Below, piece after piece: positions 1 through 6,270 of a stretch of 6,391 nucleotides of DNA. This DNA comes from Planctomycetota bacterium (GTDB taxonomy: Bacteria > Planctomycetota > Planctomycetia > Pirellulales > UBA1268). Positions within the stretch are counted from its first letter, which is position 1, and each line of letters begins with the position of its first letter. The notes beneath the pieces were generated by a model. The model did not search any database and was not told where the DNA came from. It worked only from the letters and a program-made list of their open reading frames with translations. The position numbers were made by a program, and so were the translations under genes. The DNA is taken from contig QWQL01000034.1 of NCBI GenBank assembly GCA_003670825.1, forward strand, positions 1-6,391. The letters run 5' to 3'.

Positions 1-1
1 C

Positions 2-3000
2 GACGCGGCCACACTCTCCACGGAGGCAGTCGCCTTCTTCGACCGGGCAATCAAGACGCTCCGTACGGCCGTGCCGGCCGCCGCCAAGGGGGATGACAAG
101 GGCGACGGCAAGCAGCCGCCGCCTCAACCGGTGGTTCCCGACAGGATCGAGACGGCCGAGGACGCCGTGCTCCGGTCGCTGCTCGACACCAACGGCGAGA
201 TCGAGGAGATCCGTCTGCGGATCAAGGATGTCCGCGAGGCGTACGACGCCAAGAAGGCTGAGAACGCGCCCTTCCAGGCGAAACTCGACGAAATCGACAA
301 GCAGATTCGGACGCTGCAGGTGGAAATCCCGCCGATCCAGGCCGACCTTCAGAAGGCCACCGCGCGGCCCGACCCGAGGCAAGCCGCCAGGCTGATGGCG
401 CAGCTTCAGAACATCACAGCACGAGTCGCTGCGGCCGAGGCCTCGAAGCAAGAGCCACTCAACGGCATGAAGAAGATCGCGTTTCAGCTGAACAAGCTGA
501 AACGTGATCTTGAAGCGGCGGAGAAGCCCCTGGAGCGGGAACTCGCCGACCCGCTGAACCGCCAGGAAGTTCTCCGAACGAAGCTTCTCCAGACCCGCCT
601 GATGGTGGCGGAGACCTACTTCGAGAAGTCGAAGGCCTGTGCGACTGCCTCCACCGAGTGGAAGGCCGCGCTCGAGGAGTCACGACGGCTCAACCACGAC
701 CTCGCCGAAAAGTACGGCACACTCGGCGTCGGGTACGTGGCGAGATTCAACGAGGGCCGCAGCGCGGCGCTCCTTGGTAACCGCGACGCCGCGATCGGCA
801 TCCTCGCCCCGCTCTTCTCGCTCGAAGCGGCACCGGGCCAGCCTCTCTCGCCTCTCGGACTCACCCTCAAGACGAAGGCCCTCGGGGTGGCCTTGCAGTG
901 CTGGCTCGACGAGAAGAAGTATGGCGATGTCACCGGACCGTCGCCGTTCGAGCCTGACAAATACCGCTCGAACCCGTACCTCAGGTTCGCGATGACTCCG
1001 GTCAAGGAAGGACCGCTGACGCCCGAAATGGCCGCGGTGAAGTACCGCACTGCCGAACTGCTCGCCGCTCGGGCGACGTCACTCTCCGAGAAGGAAGCCA
1101 CCGCGGCCAGGCTGCTCGAGGCCGATGCCTACAAACTCGCCCGCGAGGTCTCGACGGCCAACCGCGACTTCGCGAAGGAGGCCCGCGAACTGGCGACCGG
1201 GTTGGGCAAGAAACTGGGGCCGGTCGAGGAGGATTTTCCGGCAGCACTCGCCGCCGGACAGACGGCCTTCCGCGTATTCCAGCAGGCACAAGCCGCCGTG
1301 AAGGCCGCGCAGGCTGCCGGCCAGGCGGATGCGGCTCGCGAAGCCGCCGACCGGGCCGCGACGGTGCGGGACGAGGCCTTGGCGGCGATGCAGAAGGCGC
1401 TCGCCCTCGGTGAGAAGGACGCCGCGGCGGACGAGGCGGCGGTCAACCAGGCACGCTCGATCCTGGCCTTCCTGCACTACGACGCCCGCCAGTTTTCCGA
1501 TGCGGCGGCCCTGGGCTCGCTGCTGGTGACGGATCATCCCAACTCGCCCGCAAGCCGACAGGCAGCGCGGGTCGCGCTCGCCAGCCTGCAGGCACTTGCG
1601 GCAGGCACCGCTGCCCCGGCTCTCGACGCGAAGCGCCGGCTCAAGGAGCTCGCCGCTCTCGTGGTTACCCGCTGGAACGATGGGCCGGAGGCAGCCGACG
1701 CCACGTCGCTGCTCATCAACATCGCGCTCGAGGCCCACGATGGCGACGGTCTCGTCGCGGTGATCGACGGCATGAATCCCGCGATCCAGCGTCGGCCAGA
1801 ACTGCTCCTTCGGGCGGCCGTCGGCCTGCGGCAGGAGGCCGAGGCGGTCCGCAAGGCCGGAGGCGATGTGGGCCGGGTGGCCGGATGGAATACGACCGTG
1901 AAGCAGGCCATCGACGAGGCGCTGGCCGCGATCGAGGCCGCCGGGAGCCTGCCCGTGGGACCGGCGAACGCGAAGCTCGCGGTGTCGGCGGCGCTGACGA
2001 GGGCCCAGATGGCCCAAGCCGAGGGGAACCCATCCCTGGCGCTCTTGCTGCTCACAAACAACGTCTACGGTCCATGGACCGTAGTCTCCTCCGGAGCCGA
2101 CCTCGCCCCTGCCCTGGGACCGTTGGCCACGACCGCCCTGTCGGTGTCGCTGAATGCCTTTGTCGAAGCGCAGCGATTCGACGACGCCCAGAAAGCGATG
2201 AACCTGCTGGAGCAGTCGGCAGGCACCGGCGAGGAGGCTTCGGCGAGATTGACGATGATGTACCGGTCCCTCGGCACGAGCCTGGAAGAGCGGCTGGAGC
2301 AGCTCGCAGGTGCGGGTGACAGCGAGGCGGCGACGAAGGCGGGCCCGCTGCTGGCCGGTTTCGAGTCGTTTCTCGAGGGCGTGGCCCAACGAGATCCGAA
2401 GGCGGCGGCCCAGCTCTGGGTGGCCACGACCTACCAGTCACTCGGCTCGGGAACCAACGCCGCCGTACCACGGGCGAAGGCCGGCCAGTATCTCGACCGG
2501 GCGGCGACGGCCTACGGCAGGCTGCTGACGCGCATGGGCCAGGAGGGCCTCCCCGAGGCGGAGGCCGCGGAGCTTCGCCGCTGCGAGCCCGCCGTGCGGC
2601 TGAAGATCGCCTCGCTCTCCCGAGAACGCGGAAAGTGGGACGCGGCCCGGGAGCAGATCGACGCCCTACTCGCCGATCCGCAGCGGCAGAACTGGCTCGA
2701 GGCGCAGATCGAGGCGGCCGAACTCCTCGTGGCCGCCGGCCGCGCGGCGAAGGACGCCGGTGACGCTGCCACGGCCGACAGCATGCTCCGCGAGGCTGCC
2801 GCCGGCCGCACGACGGGCATCGTGATCTGGGGCTGGGGGGGCATCGCCAACAAGGTGTCGCGGCAGGCCTTCGCCGGCACCGACGCCAAGGCATTGCAGG
2901 CCCGGGACTTGTTCTTCCAGGCGCGGCTCAAGGTGGCCGAGTCGCTCATGCTCCGAGCGGAGCTCAACAGCGATGCCAGCGAGAAGACCAGGCTACTGGA

Positions 3001-3178
3001 GACTGCCGAAACGTCGATCTCGATGACCCGCAAACTCTATCCCGATCTTGGGGGTACCGCGATGCAGCAGCGGTTCGAGAAGCTGCTGAAGTCCGCGCAG
3101 ACCGCGCTCGGAAAAAACCCGGCTGGTTTTGCGGCGTTCGCACCTCCGGCAGCCGCCACGACGGCCCCGGCCCCCTGA
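2..3178 (+). CDS. Large coiled-coil and TPR-like helical repeat protein, 5' end outside window
   Basis: The reading frame is open from base 2, so the gene enters from the left and 1058 residues are visible. The first available GTG (position 71) has no Shine-Dalgarno sequence, and the codons before it read as a sensible amphipathic helix (TEAVAFFDRAIKTLR), so 71 is not the start. After a Lys/Gly/Pro linker (residues about 24-45), residues about 65-193 are charged and heptad-like, a probable coiled coil. The rest is Ala/Leu-rich paired helices with TPR-like segments, for example near residues 236-275 and 484-540. Near the C-terminus lie a Trp/Gly motif (IWGWGG, about 942-947) and a YPDLGG motif (about 1015-1020), which resemble the C-termini of large planctomycete TPR proteins as I recall them. 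The tail is Ala/Pro-rich. No catalytic motif or membrane segment is seen. The 21-nt gap to the next TPR gene implies co-transcription. A scaffold or adaptor role for the downstream ExbB/ExbD motor is inference; the signal peptide, if any, is off-window. Confidence 0.88.
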   Translation, partial: DAATLSTEAVAFFDRAIKTLRTAVPAAAKGDDKGDGKQPPPQPVVPDRIETAEDAVLRSLLDTNGEIEEIRLRIKDVREAYDAKKAENAPFQAKLDEIDKQIRTLQVEIPPIQADLQKATARPDPRQAARLMAQLQNITARVAAAEASKQEPLNGMKKIAFQLNKLKRDLEAAEKPLERELADPLNRQEVLRTKLLQTRLMVAETYFEKSKACATASTEWKAALEESRRLNHDLAEKYGTLGVGYVARFNEGRSAALLGNRDAAIGILAPLFSLEAAPGQPLSPLGLTLKTKALGVALQCWLDEKKYGDVTGPSPFEPDKYRSNPYLRFAMTPVKEGPLTPEMAAVKYRTAELLAARATSLSEKEATAARLLEADAYKLAREVSTANRDFAKEARELATGLGKKLGPVEEDFPAALAAGQTAFRVFQQAQAAVKAAQAAGQADAAREAADRAATVRDEALAAMQKALALGEKDAAADEAAVNQARSILAFLHYDARQFSDAAALGSLLVTDHPNSPASRQAARVALASLQALAAGTAAPALDAKRRLKELAALVVTRWNDGPEAADATSLLINIALEAHDGDGLVAVIDGMNPAIQRRPELLLRAAVGLRQEAEAVRKAGGDVGRVAGWNTTVKQAIDEALAAIEAAGSLPVGPANAKLAVSAALTRAQMAQAEGNPSLALLLLTNNVYGPWTVVSSGADLAPALGPLATTALSVSLNAFVEAQRFDDAQKAMNLLEQSAGTGEEASARLTMMYRSLGTSLEERLEQLAGAGDSEAATKAGPLLAGFESFLEGVAQRDPKAAAQLWVATTYQSLGSGTNAAVPRAKAGQYLDRAATAYGRLLTRMGQEGLPEAEAAELRRCEPAVRLKIASLSRERGKWDAAREQIDALLADPQRQNWLEAQIEAAELLVAAGRAAKDAGDAATADSMLREAAAGRTTGIVIWGWGGIANKVSRQAFAGTDAKALQARDLFFQARLKVAESLMLRAELNSDASEKTRLLETAETSISMTRKLYPDLGGTAMQQRFEKLLKSAQTALGKNPAGFAAFAPPAAATTAPAP
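2065..2084. repeat. Perfect 20-bp palindrome inside the large TPR-like gene
   Basis: The sequence CTACGGTCCATGGACCGTAG is its own exact reverse complement, with an NcoI-type CCATGG core. It lies within codons for VYGPWTVV of the large TPR-like protein. It is seen directly; no function is known. It could be a protein-binding palindrome or chance. Confidence 0.9.
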
Positions 3179-3190
3179 TCCCCCGACGTG

Positions 3191-3195
3191 AGGAG
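3191..3195 (+). promoter_or_regulatory. Ribosome binding site that decides the start of the 384-aa TPR protein
   Basis: AGGAG lies 4 nt before the ATG at 3200 and overlaps the codons after an in-frame GTG at 3188. That GTG has no purine-rich site of its own, so the ATG is the preferred start. Confidence 0.65.
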
Positions 3196-3199
3196 CAGC

Positions 3200-4354
3200 A
3201 TGTTCATCGCCCACGGCACGAGCATCCAGACGACGACAATGGCCCTGATCGTGGCCACGCTCCTCGGCCTGTCGGCGCGGGCGGAAGATCGCCTGCGGCT
3301 CCGGCTGGGCACGACGGCGGCGAAGGAGGCCCAGCCGAAGCCGCCCCGCACGCCGCGGCCCCCCGACCTTCGCGGCACGATCGCCCAGCTCACGGCCGAT
3401 GCGGTCACGATCGAGACGCCGACAGACACGATCAAGAAGGAATGGACCGTGCCGATGGAGGACATCCTGGAGGTGTTCCTCGACGGTGAGCCTGAGGAAC
3501 TCCGCAGCGCTCGCGGCATGGTGGCCTCGGGAGACGGCGCCGCGGCCCTGGAGCAGTTGGCCCCCGCGGAGGCAGGCGATCGCGTTGCCAGCTGGGACCA
3601 GGCCACCGACCTGGTGAAAGCCGAGCGGACGTTCGTGAAGGCCGCCGCGAACGCTCAGGTCGCGATTCGCACGGGCGGAGGCCTCGATGCGGCCCTCGCC
3701 GGCATGCGTGACTTCCTCCGCGTCCATCCTCGCAGCCACCACGTGGCCTTCGCCAAGGAAGTCATGGGCGACGTGCTGGCCCGGATGGGCAGGCCGGACG
3801 ACGCGATTGCGGCCTACGCCACGATTGCGACCCAAGCGCCGGCACGGCGGATTCGGGCCGCCGGACTGACGGGCCGACTTCAACTCGACCGCAAGCAGCT
3901 GGAACCCGCCCGCAAGGCCTTTGAGCGGGCAATCGCAGTCGAGTCGCCGCCTGGCGATCTCGCGGCAGCGCTGGAGAAGCGGGAGGCGCGGCTCGGGCTC
4001 GCCCGATGCCTCGCCCGGGAAGGCCGGGCCGCGGACGCGATCGTGCTCGCGCGGCAGGTGCTCTCGGAGGCCGATCCGGCCGACAGCCGGGGCCTGGCGT
4101 TGATCTTCGTCGCGCTCGGAGAGGCCCAGCAGTCAGCAGGCGACAAGAACAAGGATGCCCTGATCTCTTCCCTGGCGGTGGACGAGGTCCACAACGGCGT
4201 CCCGGAAGCGCATGCCGAAGCCCTCGCGAGGCTGGTGCAACTCTGGGAGAAGGAGAATCACCCGGAACGGGCCCGCAATGCCAGGCAGTCGCTCGAGCAG
4301 AACTACCCGAATAGCTCCTGGGCCCGGCTGATTCGCGAGGCCGCGGGCTCCTGA
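3200..4354 (+). CDS. Secreted TPR protein with N-terminal small beta domain
   Basis: This is a 384-aa protein. The ATG at 3200 is chosen because AGGAG precedes it; an in-frame GTG at 3188 would add four residues and one Arg to the n-region. A hydrophobic stretch at residues 14-28 ends in ARA before ED, a plausible signal peptidase I site, so the protein is probably periplasmic, although the n-region lacks Lys/Arg from the ATG. A Pro/Arg-rich linker (about 45-57) follows. Residues about 57-97 look like a short beta-rich segment (RGTIAQLTADAVTIET, then WTVPMEDILEV), resembling small Sm-like barrels but not proven. From about residue 100 to the end it is helical with TPR-type motifs, clearest at 180-212 (ARMGRPDDAIAAYATIA), 218-248, 262-292 and 337-370. 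It follows the larger TPR-like gene by 21 nt and precedes exbB. A periplasmic partner or scaffold role, comparable to CpoB/YbgF beside Tol-Pal, is inference. Confidence 0.88.
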   Translation: MFIAHGTSIQTTTMALIVATLLGLSARAEDRLRLRLGTTAAKEAQPKPPRTPRPPDLRGTIAQLTADAVTIETPTDTIKKEWTVPMEDILEVFLDGEPEELRSARGMVASGDGAAALEQLAPAEAGDRVASWDQATDLVKAERTFVKAAANAQVAIRTGGGLDAALAGMRDFLRVHPRSHHVAFAKEVMGDVLARMGRPDDAIAAYATIATQAPARRIRAAGLTGRLQLDRKQLEPARKAFERAIAVESPPGDLAAALEKREARLGLARCLAREGRAADAIVLARQVLSEADPADSRGLALIFVALGEAQQSAGDKNKDALISSLAVDEVHNGVPEAHAEALARLVQLWEKENHPERARNARQSLEQNYPNSSWARLIREAAGS

Positions 4355-4368
4355 CGCCAAAACGACTC

Positions 4369-4395
4369 CCCTTCCGGCGTTAGCGGCCGGGAGGG
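4369..4395 (+). terminator. Intergenic GC-rich hairpin, possible terminator or mRNA-processing structure
   Basis: CCCTTCCGGC (4369-4378) pairs over 10 bp, with one G-U pair, to GCCGGGAGGG (4386-4395) around a 7-nt loop. It starts 14 nt after the TPR stop codon. No run of T follows, so it is not a canonical intrinsic terminator; it may terminate partially, stabilise the upstream mRNA, or mark separation of the TPR pair from the exb genes. A second, weaker pairing (GGCGGC 4403-4408 with GCCGCC 4425-4430) follows. I see no convincing -35/-10 promoter in the spacer. Confidence 0.45.
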
Positions 4396-4489
4396 TAGCC
4401 TAGGCGGCCAAGACGTCGCTAGAAGCCGCCAAACCGGACCATCCTCTCGAGGAGACGATCATGCTTGTGGGCTCGTGCGAACCTGGACG

Positions 4490-4494
4490 GGAGG
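4490..4494 (+). promoter_or_regulatory. Ribosome binding site for the preferred exbB start
   Basis: GGAGG lies 5 nt before ATG 4500. A rival site, GAGGAG at 4449-4454, lies 6 nt before the in-frame ATG at 4461, so two initiation sites are possible. The 12 codons after the 4461 ATG use noticeably more A/T-ending codons than the gene body, which favours 4500. Confidence 0.55.
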
Positions 4495-4499
4495 GACTG

Positions 4500-5294
4500 A
4501 TGGCATGGCTGACCGGGCCGAGGCGACTCGGCCGAATCCTGCTGGTCGCCTGCCTGACGGCCTCGGGGCTCGCGGCCCTGTCCTGCATCTCACCGACGGT
4601 GGCCGTTGCCCAGGATGAGGAGATCGCTGCCGACGCGGCTGCCGACCCGGAACCCGAGGGCAAGAGCTACCTCACGTTTCTCCTCGAGGCGCTCGGCCTC
4701 AAGTACGTGATCATCTTCCTGCTGCTCTCGTTCGGCCTGGTGGCGCTGCTCGTGATGTGCTTCATGCAGTTCCGCAGGGTGGTGATGATGCCCCCGGCGC
4801 TGTCCCAGGAGTTCGAACAGCACCTGGAGAACAAGGAGTTTCAGCAGGCCTACGAACTGGCCAAGAACGACGAGTCGTACCTCGGCAAAGTGCTGGCCGC
4901 CGGCATGAGCAAACTCCAGTCGGGCTATCCGGCCGCCGTCGAGGCCATGCAGGCCGCCGAGAACGAGCAGGCGATGACCCTCGAGCACAAGATCAGCTAC
5001 GTGTCGCTGGTGGGGGCGCTTGCCCCGATGTTCGGCCTGCTGGGCACGGTGGACGGGATGGTTGCGGCATTCATGCTCATCGCCCAGCAAGACACCGCCC
5101 CCAAGCCCTCGGAACTCGCCGTGGGCATCTCGCAGGCCCTGGTGACGACGCTGATCGGGCTCTGGCTCGCGATTCCCGCCATCGCCTGCTACGGCCTGTT
5201 CAAGAACTGGCTGCAGCGTTTCAACACCGACGTCGACGACGAGGCAATGCGGCTGATGGCCCAGTTCAAGACCATGGGCAAGAAAACCGGCTGA
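4500..5294 (+). CDS. exbB: MotA/TolQ/ExbB family proton channel protein
   Basis: From ATG 4500 the protein has 264 aa; from ATG 4461 it would have 277. Start 4500 has the better-spaced GGAGG and gives an ordinary signal-peptide n-region. The family is the ExbB/TolQ inner-membrane proton-channel subunit that, with ExbD/TolR, couples the proton gradient to work at the cell envelope. Residues 1-37 form a signal peptide (RRLGR, then a hydrophobic core, ending AVA before QDEE), followed by an acidic linker. Membrane segments lie at about 69-91, 165-195 and 213-234, with a cytoplasmic helical domain (about 92-165) between the first two, the usual ExbB topology. Signature stretches are GALAPMFGLLGTVDGM (172-187) and ALVTTLIGLWLAIPA (213-227). 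Thr183 and Thr216/217 appear to match the channel-lining threonines of E. coli ExbB (Thr148, Thr181); the Glu176 position appears to be Gln212. It is the first gene of a compact exbB-exbD-exbD unit. It could equally be named TolQ-like; the partner system is unknown. Confidence 0.93.
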   Translation: MAWLTGPRRLGRILLVACLTASGLAALSCISPTVAVAQDEEIAADAAADPEPEGKSYLTFLLEALGLKYVIIFLLLSFGLVALLVMCFMQFRRVVMMPPALSQEFEQHLENKEFQQAYELAKNDESYLGKVLAAGMSKLQSGYPAAVEAMQAAENEQAMTLEHKISYVSLVGALAPMFGLLGTVDGMVAAFMLIAQQDTAPKPSELAVGISQALVTTLIGLWLAIPAIACYGLFKNWLQRFNTDVDDEAMRLMAQFKTMGKKTG

Positions 5295-5315
5295 CCGCCG
5301 CAGGGGCCTCACCTC

Positions 5316-5759
5316 ATGGCACGCAAGCAGGGCGCCGGGCCGGCGAAGACCGACATCGACATGACGCCGATGATCGACATGACGTTTCAGCTGATCACGT
5401 TCTTCGTGTTCACCCTCAACTTCTCGACCGCCGTCCAGGATGACCGCGTGCAGCTTCCGGTGAGCCAACTCGCCAAGCCGGCCGAGGGCCCGTCGGTGGA
5501 GCCGATCACCCTGCAGCTGATGAGCGACGGCCGGGTGATCTACTCCGGCGAGCCGGTCTCCCTCCAAGACATCGGCGGCTACCTCGAGAATGAGAAGCGG
5601 GTGATGATCTCGGCCAGTAAGGAGCCGAGCACCGCGACGGTGATCGTGCGGGCCGACGGTCGCTCCACGACCGGCGACGTGCAGGATCTGATCAAGATCT
5701 GCCAGGAGAAGGGTTTTGAGAAGTTCGTGCTGCGGGCGCAGTACGACGAGAGCCACTAG
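5316..5759 (+). CDS. exbD: ExbD/TolR family biopolymer transport protein, first copy
   Basis: This 147-aa protein has the normal ExbD/TolR length. A short basic cytoplasmic N-terminus is followed by the hallmark DMTPMIDMTFQLITFF (residues 15-30); Asp21 in the single membrane segment (about 19-38) corresponds by motif to the essential protonatable Asp of E. coli ExbD (Asp25). Residues about 40-147 form the periplasmic domain, with the family-typical pattern of a beta strand and short turn (PITLQLMSDGRVIYSGEPV), a later IVRADGRSTTGDVQDLIKIC segment and a final strand KFVLRAQ. ATG 5316 is the only start after the in-frame exbB stop; AGGGG at 5302-5306 lies 9 nt upstream. It sits 21 nt after exbB and 13 nt before a second exbD, so the three are surely co-transcribed and probably form one motor. 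ExbD1 and ExbD2 differ outside the membrane motif, suggesting distinct periplasmic contacts. Confidence 0.94.
   Translation: MARKQGAGPAKTDIDMTPMIDMTFQLITFFVFTLNFSTAVQDDRVQLPVSQLAKPAEGPSVEPITLQLMSDGRVIYSGEPVSLQDIGGYLENEKRVMISASKEPSTATVIVRADGRSTTGDVQDLIKICQEKGFEKFVLRAQYDESH
5355..5405 (+). repeat. 51-nt direct repeat, copy 1, in the first exbD
   Basis: By eye this stretch, encoding the membrane motif IDMTPMIDMTFQLITFF, matches 5812-5862 at 47 of 51 bases, with all four differences clustered in 6 nt. The flanking parts of the two genes are clearly diverged. Confidence 0.85.
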
Positions 5760-5761
5760 CC

Positions 5762-5767
5762 GGAGGG
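5762..5767 (+). promoter_or_regulatory. Ribosome binding site that fixes the second exbD start at GTG
   Basis: GGAGGG lies 5 nt before GTG 5773 and directly after the first exbD stop. An upstream in-frame TTG at 5716 would overlap the first exbD and add an Arg/Cys-rich leader unlike the family, so it is rejected. Confidence 0.8.
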
Positions 5768-5772
5768 CCGCC

Positions 5773-6249
5773 GTGGCCGCGAAGCGAGAAGGCCTGTCTG
5801 ACAAAATCGCGATCGACATGACGCCGATGATCGACGTCGTGTTTCAGCTGATCACGTTCTTCATGCTCACGCTGAAGACCGTGATCACCGAGGGCGATTT
5901 CGACATCCGCATGCCCCTCGGCGCCAGCGCCGGGGCCGCTTCGGAGGATCCGCTCCCACCCGTTCGCGTGAGGATGACCGCCGGCCCCGACGGGGAACGG
6001 ACGAGCCTCACGATGAATGGCCAGCCACTCGGCGACTTCGAAGAGCTTCGCCGCCGAATCATCGACCTTGTCGGTACCGGCCCAGGCTCGAACGCAGACA
6101 AAACAGAGGTGGAACTCGACTGCGACCCCACCCTCACCTACGACAACGTCATCGCCGCCGTGACCGCTGTCTCGGGAATGGTGCAGCCCGACGGCACGGT
6201 GGTAGAGCTGATCAAGAAGATCAAGTTCGCCCCGCCGAAGAAGAACTAG
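5773..6249 (+). CDS. exbD: ExbD/TolR family biopolymer transport protein, second copy
   Basis: From GTG 5773 the protein has 158 aa. A short basic N-terminus leads into DMTPMIDVVFQLITFF (residues 15-30). Asp21 is the predicted protonatable residue and stands at exactly the same residue number as in the first ExbD. One membrane segment (about 19-38) precedes a periplasmic domain of about 120 residues that shares little obvious identity with the first copy. It has an Ala/Gly/Ser linker (about 50-60), a strand containing VRVRMTAGPDGERTSLTMNG, a helix FEELRRRIIDLVG, a single Cys in ELDCDPTLTYDNVIAAV, and a basic Pro/Lys tail ending PKKN. The tail departs from the usual short C-terminal strand end. 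It starts 13 nt after the first exbD. Motors carrying two different ExbDs with one ExbB are known in some bacteria; that this pair forms a mixed dimer is inference. Confidence 0.93.
   Translation: MAAKREGLSDKIAIDMTPMIDVVFQLITFFMLTLKTVITEGDFDIRMPLGASAGAASEDPLPPVRVRMTAGPDGERTSLTMNGQPLGDFEELRRRIIDLVGTGPGSNADKTEVELDCDPTLTYDNVIAAVTAVSGMVQPDGTVVELIKKIKFAPPKKN
5812..5862 (+). repeat. 51-nt direct repeat, copy 2, in the second exbD
   Basis: Partner of 5355-5405. It encodes the same membrane motif with VV in place of MT. Conservation extends to synonymous positions, which protein-level selection alone does not require. Confidence 0.85.
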
Positions 6250-6268
6250 CACGTATCCGGGGTACGTG
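6250..6268 (+). terminator. Hairpin abutting the stop codon of the last exbD
   Basis: CACGTA (6250-6255) and TACGTG (6263-6268) are perfect inverted copies; a T-G and a C-G pair can extend the stem to 8 bp with a 3-nt loop. It begins on the base after the TAG stop. No T-tract follows, so an end-of-operon terminator or 3'-protecting hairpin is plausible but unproven. Confidence 0.5.
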
Positions 6269-6270
6269 GT

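Noticed and set aside
71..73. GTG as the start of the large TPR-like gene
   Set aside because: No Shine-Dalgarno precedes it and the frame is open and protein-like back to base 2, so the gene begins outside the window.
1079..2389. 436-codon antisense ORF inside the large TPR-like gene
   Set aside because: Low-complexity Arg/Gly/His-rich composition and full overlap with a coherent sense reading frame mark it as a shadow.
2835..2841. Run of seven G as a possible frameshift or G-quadruplex
   Set aside because: The reading frame is coherent on both sides and only two G-runs are nearby, too few for a standard quadruplex.
3112..3130. A AAA AAC slippery heptamer in frame, followed by AAAACC/GGTTTT pairing
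   Set aside because: The stem overlaps the slip site instead of lying several bases downstream, and the -1 frame gives no recognisable domain; a chance Lys-Asn codon run is more likely.
4539..4587. Lipoprotein signal (LVAC or ALSC) in ExbB
   Set aside because: LVAC leaves far too short a hydrophobic core and ALSC does not fit the lipobox well; AVA before QDEE is a better signal peptidase I site.
5716..5772. TTG start giving a longer second ExbD
   Set aside because: It would overlap the first exbD and add an atypical Arg/Cys-rich leader, whereas GTG 5773 has an ideal GGAGGG site.
4590..5819. 409-codon antisense ORF across exbB and both exbDs
   Set aside because: It mirrors three well-supported genes, is rich in His/Arg/Leu as expected for an antisense frame of GC-rich codons, and shows no family motif.
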